From positions 70,539 to 134,538 of the forward strand of contig NZ_LXSQ01000028.1 of assembly GCF_001648475.1 (NCBI RefSeq): 64,000 nt of DNA, written 5' to 3'. Of this stretch, positions 49,311 to 58,819 are shown one piece after another. The position numbers were made by a program, and so were the translations under genes. Origin of the DNA: Eikenella halliae. GTDB taxonomy: Bacteria > Pseudomonadota > Gammaproteobacteria > Burkholderiales > Neisseriaceae. How positions within the stretch are numbered: position 1 is the first letter of the stretch; every line of letters begins with the position of its first letter. The notes beneath the pieces are model-generated. The model was given only the letters and a program-made list of their open reading frames with translations. It made no database searches and had not been told where the DNA came from.

Positions 49311-51611
49311 ATGTCGAAAAACCTGCTGATTGTGGAATCTCCCAACAAAATCAAATCGATTAAAAAATACCTGGGCAGCGATTTTGAAGTATTGGCCTCC
49401 TTCGGCCACGTGCGCGATTTGGTGCCGAAAAACGGCGCCGTCGATCCCGAGCACGATTTCGCCATGAAATACGAAGTTCCGGCCAAGAGCAAAAAGCACA
49501 TTGACGCCATCGTGGCCGCCGCCAAAGAAGCCGACACCCTCTATCTGGCCACCGACCCGGACCGCGAAGGCGAAGCCATTTCCTGGCATATCTACGAAAT
49601 CCTCAAATCCAAACGCGGCATCAAAAATCTGGACGAGCGCACCCTGCGCGTGGTGTTCCACGAAGTCACCAAAAAAGGCGTGCAGGAAGCCCTCAAGCAG
49701 CCGCGCAAGCTCGATATGGGCTTGGTGGACGCGCAACAGGCGCGCCGCGCCTTGGATTACCTGGTCGGCTTCAACCTCTCTCCGCTGCTGTGGAAGAAAA
49801 TCCGGCGCGGCCTGAGCGCCGGCCGCGTGCAAAGCCCCGCCCTGCGCCTGATTTGCGAGCGTGAAAACGAAATCCGCGCCTTTGAAACGCAGGAATACTG
49901 GAGCGTGCACCTCGACAGCCACAAAGGCCGCCAAAAATTCGCCGCCAAGCTCACCCAATGGCAGGGCAGCAAACTGGAGCAGTTCTCCCTGCCCAATGAA
50001 GCCGCCCAGGCCGCCGTGTTGGCCGCCATGCAGGGCAAACCGGCGCAAGTGCTCGACGTGGTGAAGAAAAAAGCCACTCGCAAGCCCGCCGCGCCCTACA
50101 CCACTTCCACCATGCAGCAAGATGCCGTGCGCAAACTCGGCTTCACCACCGACCGCACCATGCGCACCGCCCAGCAGCTGTTTGAAGGCGTGGACGTCGG
50201 CCAAGGCTCGGTCGGCCTGATTACTTATATGCGTACCGACAGCGTAACCCTGTCGCAAGACGCGATAACCGAAATCCGCCACTACATCGACAACAAAATC
50301 GGCGCCGATTTCCTGCCCAAATCGCCGCGCATGTACCGCACCAAATCCAAAAACGCCCAAGAGGCGCACGAAGCCATCCGCCCCACTTCGGTATACCGCA
50401 CGCCCGAAAGCGTGAAGCCCTTCCTGTCCGCCGACCAATTCAAGCTCTACCAAATGATTTGGCAGCGCACCATGGCCTGCCAGATGGTGGAAGCCAAATT
50501 TGATGCCACCACCGTGGACATCGGCGTGGGCGAAGGCGTATTCCGCGCCACCGGCCAAGTGCTCGTATTTGCCGGTTTCCTGAGCGTGTATCAGGAAGGG
50601 CACGATGACGACGACGAGGATGAAGACAACAAAAAACTGCCCGAATTGGCCGTGGGCGACGCCCTGCCTGTGGACAAACTCTACGGCGAGCAGCACTTCA
50701 CCCAGCCGCCGCCCCGCTTCAACGAAGCCACGCTGGTGAAGGCCTTGGAGGAATTCGGCATCGGCCGCCCCTCCACCTACGCCAGCATCATCAAAACTCT
50801 GAAAGACCGAGAATACGTAACCATCGACCAACGCCGTTTCCTGCCCACCGATACCGGCGAAATCGTGAACAAATTCCTCACCGAACATTTCACCCAATAC
50901 GTGGATTACGATTTCACCGCCAAGCTCGAAGACCAGCTCGACGACATTGCCAACGGCAAACGGCAGTGGATTCCCGTGATGGACAAATTCTGGAAAGGCT
51001 TCCACAAACAGATTGAGGAAAAAGCCGGCATCGAGCGCGCCAAAATCACCACCGAAGAGTTGGACGAAACCTGCCCCAAATGCGGCCAGCACAAGCTGCA
51101 AATCAAATTCGGCAAACGTGGCCGTTTCATCGCCTGCTCCGGCTACCCCGATTGCGACTACACCCGCAACCTCAACGAAACCGCCGAAGAAGCCGCCAAG
51201 GCCGCCGAAGAGCCCACCATCGTAGAAGGGCGCGAATGCCCCAAATGCGGCGGCCAGCTGGTGTATAAAAAAGGCCGTTTCGGCAAATTCATCGGCTGCG
51301 CCAACTATCCCAAGTGCAAACACATCGAACCCTTGGAAAAACCCAAAGATACCGGCGTGGCCTGCCCCAAATGCGGTAAAGGTAGTCTGATTGAGCGCAA
51401 ATCGCGCTACGGCAAGCTGTTCTACAGCTGCAACACCTACCCCGATTGCGACTACGCCACCTGGAACCCGCCCGTGGCCGAGGAATGCCCGAAATGCCAC
51501 TGGCCGGTGCTCACCATCAAAACCACCAAACGCTGGGGCGTGGAAAAAGTCTGCCCGCAGAAAGAGTGCGGCTGGAAAGAGCAAATCGAACCGCCCGCCC
51601 CGAAAGGCTGA
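49311..51611 (+). CDS. topA: DNA topoisomerase I
   Basis: The 766-residue enzyme relaxes negative supercoils. The Toprim domain starts LLIVESPNKIKSIKKYLGSD, with LATDPDREGEAISWHI. The active-site Tyr lies in SVGLITYMRTDSV. Four Cys4-type zinc fingers follow from about residue 585, the last being CPKCHWPVL...CPQKECGW. I chose the ATG at 49311 (GAGGAAACT upstream). dprA-smg-topA order is conserved in the family. A DUS-pair terminator follows. Confidence 0.97.
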   Translation: MSKNLLIVESPNKIKSIKKYLGSDFEVLASFGHVRDLVPKNGAVDPEHDFAMKYEVPAKSKKHIDAIVAAAKEADTLYLATDPDREGEAISWHIYEILKSKRGIKNLDERTLRVVFHEVTKKGVQEALKQPRKLDMGLVDAQQARRALDYLVGFNLSPLLWKKIRRGLSAGRVQSPALRLICERENEIRAFETQEYWSVHLDSHKGRQKFAAKLTQWQGSKLEQFSLPNEAAQAAVLAAMQGKPAQVLDVVKKKATRKPAAPYTTSTMQQDAVRKLGFTTDRTMRTAQQLFEGVDVGQGSVGLITYMRTDSVTLSQDAITEIRHYIDNKIGADFLPKSPRMYRTKSKNAQEAHEAIRPTSVYRTPESVKPFLSADQFKLYQMIWQRTMACQMVEAKFDATTVDIGVGEGVFRATGQVLVFAGFLSVYQEGHDDDDEDEDNKKLPELAVGDALPVDKLYGEQHFTQPPPRFNEATLVKALEEFGIGRPSTYASIIKTLKDREYVTIDQRRFLPTDTGEIVNKFLTEHFTQYVDYDFTAKLEDQLDDIANGKRQWIPVMDKFWKGFHKQIEEKAGIERAKITTEELDETCPKCGQHKLQIKFGKRGRFIACSGYPDCDYTRNLNETAEEAAKAAEEPTIVEGRECPKCGGQLVYKKGRFGKFIGCANYPKCKHIEPLEKPKDTGVACPKCGKGSLIERKSRYGKLFYSCNTYPDCDYATWNPPVAEECPKCHWPVLTIKTTKRWGVEKVCPQKECGWKEQIEPPAPKG

Positions 51612-51631
51612 TGTGTGCCGGCCGGGAAAAC

Positions 51632-51664
51632 AAAGGCTACCTGAAATTTCAGGTAGCCTTTTTT
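51632..51664. terminator. DUS-pair terminator after topA
   Basis: A perfect palindrome with half-site AAAGGCTACCTGAAA made of two uptake words, then TTTTT. Confidence 0.85.
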
Positions 51665-51676
51665 GCCGATTGGGGC

Positions 51677-51964
51677 TTATTTAATCTGAGTATATAACTG
51701 GATAACCGGCGCTTTTTCGCAAGCTTCCACCAAAACGGGCACGATACGGGTGAAGTGTGCGGAGGCGGAATGCGTGTCCAACACAGCCTGGTTTTGCCAC
51801 AGCTCGATAAAGCTGACTTGGTTGGGCTGCTGGGTGTTTTGATAGAGGTGGTAAGACAGGCAGCCGTTTTCCTTACGGGTTTCGGCAATCAGCTCATCGC
51901 AATGTTGCAGGAACTGATCCAGTTCGGCCGGTTTGACTTCGAATTGGGCAACTACGGTAATCAT
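51677..51964 (-). CDS. Antibiotic-biosynthesis-monooxygenase-type (ABM) protein
   Basis: The 95-residue ferredoxin-like protein (VVAQFEVKPAELDQFLQHCD, then ETRKENGCLSYHLYQN) matches ABM/YgiN small oxygenases that act on quinones or related substrates. I chose the second of two adjacent ATGs, five bases after AAGGAG. It faces topA across the DUS-pair terminator. Confidence 0.85.
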   Translation of the reverse strand: MITVVAQFEVKPAELDQFLQHCDELIAETRKENGCLSYHLYQNTQQPNQVSFIELWQNQAVLDTHSASAHFTRIVPVLVEACEKAPVIQLYTQIK

Positions 51965-52493
51965 CATGACTCCTTGGTATTGGTGGATAGGCGGTTGGCA
52001 GCATTTGATTGAGGCTACCTGAAAAAGAGTGTAACAGAATTTATGGTTGTAAGTATGCCCCATGCCGCGCCGTGCTGTTTTCAGGTAGCCTGGATGGGGG
52101 CGGGGCTGGCTGAAAAACGTTGGGCTGATCAACCCGGCCTATTTTTTGCACAGGAGCACATGGCAAGCGGCTGGTAGGAAACTTACCAGTGTGGTGCTTG
52201 TACGGTTTTTGAACCAGCCCAAACAAACATGGTGCGTTGGGAGAAGAATGCGGCTGCTTTTATCGGTGCGCGCTTTAATAATATATAGGCTGCTTTCCAA
52301 GCCGTTCTGGGGCTTTGGAAAGCAGCCTGTAGTTTTTAGACGGCCTTGGGATGCCGGATTCGAAAACCCGGCCTATGGCTGATACCGGGGCGGGTGACGG
52401 CTTGGGCTTGCAGTTGAACAGGGCGGTAAGGTCGACCCGGATTTTGCAGGTTCTGCGGAGGGAATTTTCAGGTAGCCTTTCCGGTTGGGCGGA
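51965..52493. other. Gene-free stretch
   Basis: Contains three uptake words (about 52013, 52080, 52470). Open frames lack gene-like sequence and ribosome-binding sites. I see nothing else. Confidence 0.45.
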
Positions 52494-52937
52494 TTATTTG
52501 TTTACTGGTTTGTCTGCCGGTGCGGCAATGGCTTTTTCCGGAGTGTTGCCTGCCGGGGGGAGGGTGGCGTTGCCGGCGTTGCGGTCCATACGGATATCGC
52601 CGGTGTAAACGGCGCCGTCTTCCACTTGCAGGGATTGGGTGCGGATATTGCCGGTTACGCGGGCATTGGGTTTGAGATGGAGTTTTTTCACTTCGATCAA
52701 GCCTTCGGTTTTGCCGAATACGATCAGATCGCTGCCGCGGATGTCGCCGTTCACCGCACCTTTGTCGCCGATGATGACGGTGCCGCCCGCTTGTACGTTG
52801 CCTTGGATTTGGCCGTCGATTTTCACCGATTGCTGGCTGAGGATGTCGCCCTGAATCCGGCATTGTGCGCCGATGATGGTGTCGATGGCGCTGGGGGCGG
52901 CGGCGGGCTGGGAACGGTCTTTTTTGTCTTTAAACAT
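52494..52937 (-). CDS. Bactofilin
   Basis: The 147-residue protein has the bactofilin beta-helix core: TIIGAQCRIQGDILSQQSVK, then GQIQGNVQAGGTVIIGDKGA, then RVTGNIRTQSLQVEDGAVYT. It has disordered ends. Bactofilins polymerise and position cell-wall enzymes. It lies 39 bases downstream of an M23 peptidase on the same strand, as in shape-determining pairs of other bacteria. Confidence 0.93.
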   Translation of the reverse strand: MFKDKKDRSQPAAAPSAIDTIIGAQCRIQGDILSQQSVKIDGQIQGNVQAGGTVIIGDKGAVNGDIRGSDLIVFGKTEGLIEVKKLHLKPNARVTGNIRTQSLQVEDGAVYTGDIRMDRNAGNATLPPAGNTPEKAIAAPADKPVNK

Positions 52938-52976
52938 GATATTTCTCCGGAAGCTTGATGGGAAGGATGCCGCGCT

Positions 52977-53855
52977 TTATTTGGCGAGGCTGAGGAAGGT
53001 GGCGGGGTCGTGCGGCTCGTTGTTGAGGCGCACTTCGTAGTGCAGGTGCGGGCCGGTGGAGCGGCCGGTGGAGCCGATTTTGCCGACGAGGTCACCCGCT
53101 TTAACCGTTTGGCCGGGTTGCACGTCGATGTGCGACAAATGGCCGTATACGGTGCTGTAGCCGTAGCCGTGGCGCACTTTCACCACTTGGCCGTAGCCGT
53201 TCATGGTGCCGGCAAATTCCACTGTGCCGTTGGCGGTAACGTACACGGGGTCGCCTACGTTGCCGCGAAAATCCAGGCCGTGGTGGAACTCGCTGCCTTT
53301 GCCGCTAAACGGGTTGTGCCTGGGGCCGAAGCCGGAGGAGAGCCCGCCTTGGGCAGGGCGGCCGAGCGGTACGGTACGGGCGGCTTTGAGCAGGTTTTCA
53401 ATGGTTTGGCTGAATTCGGGCGTGTCGGCGGGGGGCAGGATGCTGCGCGGGCCGCCGGCTTGGCTGATGGGTTTGCCTGGCTCGGAGGCGGCGGGTTTCG
53501 GGACGGGCACGTTTGCGCCGCGCTGGCGCAGGTAGTTTTGCAGATCGGCCACGGCTTTTTCGGATTGGGCGAGCTGGTTGAGCTTGGCGTTTACTTCGGC
53601 GGAGCGGGCTTCTTTCAAGTCTTCGATTTGCTGATTGAGCGCTTGGGTTTGCTGTTGCTGTTGCGCAAATTGGCTGTAGCTTCGGTAGTGATGCCAACCC
53701 AAAGCCAACAGCGCGGCCAACAGCACCACCGTGGCCAGGGAAAGGCCGATGATGGTGGGTTTGATGGCGCGCAGCCGAGATTCAGCGATAACGAAAGTTT
53801 CGGTGCGGTGCTCGTCCAGCACCATCACCGTAACGGTTTTCTTTTGCTTATCCAT
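52977..53855 (-). CDS. Membrane-anchored M23 (LytM) peptidase
   Basis: The 292-residue protein has one membrane helix (about 33-53), a periplasmic coiled coil (about 60-110), then an M23 domain with intact zinc ligands: H and D in SEFHHGLDFRG (about 191-201) and HLH in GPHLHYEVRL (about 268-277). It should cleave peptide cross-links in the wall. It and the bactofilin are probably one operon, so the bactofilin may localise it. Confidence 0.9.
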   Translation of the reverse strand: MDKQKKTVTVMVLDEHRTETFVIAESRLRAIKPTIIGLSLATVVLLAALLALGWHHYRSYSQFAQQQQQTQALNQQIEDLKEARSAEVNAKLNQLAQSEKAVADLQNYLRQRGANVPVPKPAASEPGKPISQAGGPRSILPPADTPEFSQTIENLLKAARTVPLGRPAQGGLSSGFGPRHNPFSGKGSEFHHGLDFRGNVGDPVYVTANGTVEFAGTMNGYGQVVKVRHGYGYSTVYGHLSHIDVQPGQTVKAGDLVGKIGSTGRSTGPHLHYEVRLNNEPHDPATFLSLAK

Positions 53856-54051
53856 TGATTTGCTTGGAAAATGAGTGATTACTCAGATTTGCATTGTATT
53901 ACAAAATGCCATCGTTTGGCAAAAACAAATCTATCGTTTGGCGGGCGGCTTGCGGTTGGGCAACCGACGGCTTTCAGGTAGCCTCGCACCTATGCGTGGC
54001 TTATCTTGCCGGTTTCGCTATACTATCGGCCAGCGTAATCTAGGAAAGCAA

Positions 54052-54684
54052 ATGGGCAATTTTTTCCACACCATACGGCGGATGCATCAGGAAAAGGAAC
54101 GGCTGAACCGCGATCTGGCGAAAGCTTGGTTCAGCCTGCCCGGGCTCTGGCTGATCGGTATGCTGCTGGCTGCCGGGTTGGGCATGGGCGCATTGGTCAC
54201 TTCGGCCGAGTGGCACAAGCGGCAGCGGCATTTGAGTATACCCGTGGTCTATACGCATCATGCCGCCGCCGAGCTGAGGCGGCGGCAGTGGGAGAAAGGC
54301 CATGATACTGCCCTCCACGTGGCCGGCAGCATCCGCACCGCCGAAGGCAAACAGCTTAATTTGGATTGCCGCAACCTGGCCGACCCGTTGTGCCGATATG
54401 ATGAAAACATTTGGCAGGATGAAGAAAAGCTGCCCGTGCGAAATATCACCCAAGCCCATTGGCTGAACTACCATGTGATTACCGAGATCGCCTACACCAA
54501 AGACGGCAGCGAACGGCTCTACCGCGCCGCCTTCAGCCCGCAGGAAGAAACCGAAAACTGGCGGCTGTATGCCCGCTTGTGGACACGCGCCGCCACCGTG
54601 GCCGGAACAGGCTGGCTTGGGCTCAGTATTGCTTGGTATCAGCGTGCCAGACGGCGCAAAAAGGCACGGCAAAAGGCTACCTGA
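54052..54684 (+). CDS. Membrane protein with two helices and periplasmic domain
   Basis: The 210-residue protein has a charged N-terminus, a first helix (about 29-50), a soluble part (about 55-170) and a second helix (about 180-198) with a basic tail. No family is recognised. The start at 54052 has TAGGAAAG. A DUS-rich terminator separates it from smc. Confidence 0.7.
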   Translation: MGNFFHTIRRMHQEKERLNRDLAKAWFSLPGLWLIGMLLAAGLGMGALVTSAEWHKRQRHLSIPVVYTHHAAAELRRRQWEKGHDTALHVAGSIRTAEGKQLNLDCRNLADPLCRYDENIWQDEEKLPVRNITQAHWLNYHVITEIAYTKDGSERLYRAAFSPQEETENWRLYARLWTRAATVAGTGWLGLSIAWYQRARRRKKARQKAT

Positions 54685-54714
54685 AACCTTATTCCTGTTT
54701 CAGGTAGCCTTTTT
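54671..54714. terminator. DUS-pair terminator between the membrane-protein gene and smc
   Basis: AAAAGGCTACCTGAAAC and TTTCAGGTAGCCTTTTT flank an 11-base loop, and a third uptake word follows. Confidence 0.75.
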
Positions 54715-54776
54715 CAGGTAGCCTGCCCCGCTGCCTTTCTTTTAAAATACGGCATTCCGCTTTTTCATTGTTTTTC

Positions 54777-57700
54777 ATGCGCCTCACCCACATCAAACTT
54801 GCCGGCTTCAAATCTTTCACCGACCCCACCACCATCCACGTGCCCGGCCAGCTGGTGGCCGTAATCGGGCCCAACGGCTGCGGCAAATCCAATGTTATCG
54901 ACGCCGTGCGCTGGGTGCTGGGCGAAGCCTCGGCCAAACAGCTGCGCGGCGAGAGCATGCAAGACGTGATTTTCAACGGCGCCGCCACCCGCCGCCCCGC
55001 CCCCCGCGCCTCCGTGGAGCTCGTGTTCAGCAATGCCGACGGCAGCCTGCAGGGCGCATGGGGGCAATACGGCGAAATCAGCATCCGCCGCCAGCTCACC
55101 CGCCAAGGCGAATCCAGCTACTATATTAACGGCCAGCAAGTGCGCCGCCGCGACATCACCGACCTTTTCCTCGGCACCGGCGTCGGCGCGCGCGGCTACG
55201 CCGTGATTGAGCAGGGCATGATTGCCCGCATCATCGAAGCCCGCCCCGAAGAATTGCGCGCCCACATCGAAGAAGCCGCCGGCGTATCCAAATACAAAGA
55301 ACGCCGCCGCGAAACCGAAAACCGCCTGCGCGACACCCGCGAACACCTCCAACGCCTCGGCGATTTGCAGACCGAACTCGGCCGCCAAGTGGAAAAACTC
55401 CAACGTCAGGCCGCCGCCGCCGAACGCTACCGCAGCCTCACCGCCGAGCTCAACCAAGCGCAAAACCGCCACGACTTCGCCCAATGGCGGCACACCCTCG
55501 CCGCCGCCGACCGCGCCGCCGCCGAACACGAACGCGCCCGCGAGCGGCAAGACGAACTCGCCCGGCAAAACCAAGCCATGAACGATGCCGTGCAAGTGTT
55601 GCGCCAAACCGAGCAGCAACAGCAGGCCGAGCAATACCGGCTCAACCAGCAGCACGCCCTGCTGCGCGAGCAAACCGCCCGCCTCGAAGAGCAAATCCGC
55701 TCGCGGCAGAGCCAACGCCAGCGCCTCGAACGCGAACAGGCCGCCGCCCAAGCCGCCATCCAAAAAATCGACGGCGAACACGCCGAGCTGCAACAGCAGC
55801 ACGCCGCCGCCGAACAGGCCGCCGAACAGCAGCAGATGCAGCTCGAACTGCTCACCGCCGAAGCCGCCACCCTCGAAGAGCAACTGCCCGAACTCGAAAC
55901 CGCCCAGCAGCAGGCCGCCGAGCAGCAGCAAAGCCGGCACGACGAAGCCGCCCGCCTCCGCCGCGAGCTCGCCCTGAAACAGCAGCAGCTGCAACACAGC
56001 CGCCAAAGCATCAGCCGGCTGCAAGAGCGCCAAGCCCGTTTGCAGCAGGAAGCCGCCCTGCAAAGCGATGCCGGACAGGACACCGCCGCCGCCCAAGCCC
56101 GGGCCGACACCCTCGCCGCCCAATACCAACAGGGCGAGAAGCAACTGCAACGGCTCGAAGAGCAAACAGGCTACCTGAAAACCGCCTTCGCCGCCGCCCG
56201 CGAACGCGAACAGGAGTACGAACGCCGCATCCTGGCCGCCGAAGCCGAGCAGAAAACCCTCGCCGCCCTGCTGGCCGACACCGCCCGCCACAACTTCTGG
56301 CAGGGCAGCGAACAAGCCGATGCCCCCGCCCTGTGGCAGCACATCCGCGTGCCCGAAGAATGGCAGGGCGCGCTGGCCGCCGTGCTCGGCGAGCGGCTCA
56401 ACGCCCGCGCGCTGCCCGCTGATTTCCAGCCGCCGTCGCCGCTGCCCGAATCCTCCGCCGCCTGGTTCGACCGCGAAGCCCACGCCCACCGCGCCGCCAG
56501 CCCGGCTCAGGCGCTGATTCACCAAATCCAGGCCGAGCCGCCTTTTCAGGTAGCCTTAGCCCACTGGCTCGAAGGCATCTTGTGCGCCCCCGATTTGGAC
56601 TACGCGCTGGCGCACCGCAGCCGCCTCGAGCCCGGCCAAGAATGGCTCACCCCGCAAGGCCACCGCATCGACCGCCTTGGCGTGCTGCTGCACCATGCCG
56701 ACGGCGGCAACCGGCAAATGCGCCACCGCGCCCGCCACGACGAAATCACCGCCGCACTGGCCGAATGGCAACCGCAGTTTCAGGTAGCCCGGGCCGAAGC
56801 CGAAAAACTGGCGCAGCAGCAAGCCCAGGCCGAAGCCGAACTGCGCCAAGCCCAAACCGAACAGCGCCGCCTCGCCGCCGAGCTGGCCGCCGCCCAACAG
56901 CAGGCCGGCGCCCTCGCCGCCCGCGCCGCACAGGCGCAGCAGCGGCGCGAACACATTGCCCGAGAGCAGTCCCAGCTGGCGCAGGAAGCCGAAGAGTTGG
57001 CGTGCGCCGCCGAAATCCTGGCCGAAGAAACCGCCGCCCTCGAAGAGCGCCTGCCCGAATTGGAAGCCGAAAGCAGCGCCCAAGCCGAGCAAAGCCAACA
57101 GGCGCAGCAAGCCCTGCGCCAAGCCCGCCAAGCCGTGCTCGAAGCCGACCGCCGCCGCAGCGCCGCCGAAATCGAAGCCCACCGCCAAACCCAGCAGCTG
57201 CAAAACCTCGCCGCCCGCATGGCCGCGCTGGTGCAGCAAAAAGCCGATTGGCAGCAACGCCAGAGCGAGCTCGCCCTCACCTACGCCGAAGACAACGAAG
57301 ACGAGCAACGCCTGCAGCTGGAAGAACTGGCCGAAGCCGCTTTCACGCTGGAAGAGCAAATCCAAGCCGCTGCCGCCGAGCTGGCCGAAACCCAAGAGCA
57401 GGGCAGGCAGCAATATGCCCGCCAGCAGGCGCTGGCCGCCGAGCTGCCGCAATGGCAGCAGGCCGCCCAAACTACCTTGTTGCAGCAGCAGGAAGCCCTG
57501 CTCAACGCCAAACATTTCCACGATAACTTATTGGCGCGCCAAGCCGATATCGCCGCGCTCGAAGCCGAGCAGCAGGCAGGCTACCTGAAAACCGACTGGC
57601 CGCAGCAAATCGACAGCATTTCCCGCCGCATCCAAGCCCTCGGTGCGGTTAACCTGGCCGCACTCGACGAATTGGCCGAAGCCCGCGAGCGCGACGGCTA

Positions 57701-58256
57701 CTACCAAAACCAACGCGCCGACCTACAATCCGCCATTGCACTTTTGGAAGAAGCCATCGCCCAAATCGACGGCGAAACCAAACAGCGCTTCCAAGCCACC
57801 TTCGATGCCGTGAACCAAAAAGTGCAAACCTTCTTCCCCACCCTGTTCGGCGGCGGCGAAGCCAGCCTGCACATGGTGGGCGACGATTTGCTCACCGCAG
57901 GCGTATCCATCATGGCGCGCCCGCCCGGCAAGAAAAACAGCACCATCCACCTGCTCTCCGGCGGCGAAAAAGCCCTCACCGCCATGAGCCTCGTGTTCGC
58001 CCTGTTCAGCCTCAACCCCGCCCCGTTCTGCCTGCTGGACGAAGTGGATGCCCCGCTCGACGACGCCAACACCGCCCGCTTCTGCAACCTGGTGAAAGAA
58101 ATGAGCGCCCAAACCCAGTTCCTGTATATTTCCCACAACCGCCTGACCATGGAAATGGCCGAGCAGCTCATCGGCGTGACCATGCAGGAAAAAGGCGTGT
58201 CCCGCATCGTGGCCGTGGACATCAAACAAGCGCTGGAAATGGCGGAAACCGATTAA
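54777..58256 (+). CDS. smc: Chromosome segregation protein SMC
   Basis: The 1159-residue ATPase condenses and segregates the chromosome. The head has Walker A GPNGCGKSN (about 32-40), the C-terminal signature LSGGEKALTAMSLVFALF and Walker B CLLDEVDAPLDDAN. The two Gln/Ala/Arg-rich coiled coils (about 165-500 and 670-1000) flank a hinge (about 510-665). Four uptake words lie in the gene, encoding GYLKT or FQVA at flexible places in the coils and hinge. Length is normal. Confidence 0.95.
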   Translation: MRLTHIKLAGFKSFTDPTTIHVPGQLVAVIGPNGCGKSNVIDAVRWVLGEASAKQLRGESMQDVIFNGAATRRPAPRASVELVFSNADGSLQGAWGQYGEISIRRQLTRQGESSYYINGQQVRRRDITDLFLGTGVGARGYAVIEQGMIARIIEARPEELRAHIEEAAGVSKYKERRRETENRLRDTREHLQRLGDLQTELGRQVEKLQRQAAAAERYRSLTAELNQAQNRHDFAQWRHTLAAADRAAAEHERARERQDELARQNQAMNDAVQVLRQTEQQQQAEQYRLNQQHALLREQTARLEEQIRSRQSQRQRLEREQAAAQAAIQKIDGEHAELQQQHAAAEQAAEQQQMQLELLTAEAATLEEQLPELETAQQQAAEQQQSRHDEAARLRRELALKQQQLQHSRQSISRLQERQARLQQEAALQSDAGQDTAAAQARADTLAAQYQQGEKQLQRLEEQTGYLKTAFAAAREREQEYERRILAAEAEQKTLAALLADTARHNFWQGSEQADAPALWQHIRVPEEWQGALAAVLGERLNARALPADFQPPSPLPESSAAWFDREAHAHRAASPAQALIHQIQAEPPFQVALAHWLEGILCAPDLDYALAHRSRLEPGQEWLTPQGHRIDRLGVLLHHADGGNRQMRHRARHDEITAALAEWQPQFQVARAEAEKLAQQQAQAEAELRQAQTEQRRLAAELAAAQQQAGALAARAAQAQQRREHIAREQSQLAQEAEELACAAEILAEETAALEERLPELEAESSAQAEQSQQAQQALRQARQAVLEADRRRSAAEIEAHRQTQQLQNLAARMAALVQQKADWQQRQSELALTYAEDNEDEQRLQLEELAEAAFTLEEQIQAAAAELAETQEQGRQQYARQQALAAELPQWQQAAQTTLLQQQEALLNAKHFHDNLLARQADIAALEAEQQAGYLKTDWPQQIDSISRRIQALGAVNLAALDELAEARERDGYYQNQRADLQSAIALLEEAIAQIDGETKQRFQATFDAVNQKVQTFFPTLFGGGEASLHMVGDDLLTAGVSIMARPPGKKNSTIHLLSGGEKALTAMSLVFALFSLNPAPFCLLDEVDAPLDDANTARFCNLVKEMSAQTQFLYISHNRLTMEMAEQLIGVTMQEKGVSRIVAVDIKQALEMAETD

Positions 58257-58819
58257 AATTAAAATTTCAGGTAGCCTCCGCACACGGCGGGGCTACCTGA
58301 AAACGACAGGGCTATCTGAATATCTATGGCTAACACATGACAGAGAGTAGAGCGGGCTTCAGCCTACCGGATTGATGAGCCATCTTTTTCGTGTACTGGC
58401 TATATCACAATGATTTTATTTGTAAATTCATCAGAGTTCCAGGTAGCCTTCATTAATTATTTCATTCATTGTTCGACTTTGCGCCTCATGCCGGCGCGGG
58501 GCACTTCCTTTCTTTGCTTCGCCAAAGAAAGGAAGCAAAGAAAGGCGACTGCGGGCACAGGTTTGGCTTCGCCAAACTTCCCTCACTCCGCACGGTTTTT
58601 CGGGCGGGCTCGCAACTTGCGGCTGCGCCGCTTCGAACATGCAAGCCCTTGTTTCCCAAAAAACCGCGCTCCGTTCGGCTGCGCCAGCAGAAGGGTGGCA
58701 AGCCCAATAGATTTGCGGTAAATGTACCGTTTCGGATAATGAGGCTACCTGAAAACTAAAAAATGCAAACCAAACAAAACACAGGTATAACACCAACCCA
58801 GTAAAAGGCTACCTGAAAC
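58257..58819. other. Gene-free stretch of repeats before the LysR gene
   Basis: An inverted DUS pair (58266-58303) follows smc. At 58508-58532 CCTTTCTTTG and its complement form a hairpin, and at 58561-58577 GTTTGGC/GCCAAAC another. These belong to a non-coding repeat type seen between genes in related bacteria. No gene is convincing. Confidence 0.55.

Noticed and set aside
49266..51584. 772-codon open frame opposite topA
   Set aside because: It is the mirror of a GC-rich gene with strong codon bias. The forward strand has all TopA motifs; the reverse protein is low-complexity Phe/Gly/Ala sequence with no ribosome-binding site.
52146..52608. Two small forward frames upstream of the bactofilin gene
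   Set aside because: No ribosome-binding site, no conserved sequence, and the second overlaps the bactofilin gene on the other strand.
54765..56525. 586-codon open frame opposite the first half of smc, and similar long frames opposite rmuC and accC
   Set aside because: Same reason: shadows of GC-rich genes. They are Leu/Gly/Phe-rich with no domain.
58410..58796. Overlapping frames of about 100 codons in the gap after smc
   Set aside because: They cover the hairpin repeats at 58508 and 58561; no start site or domain.
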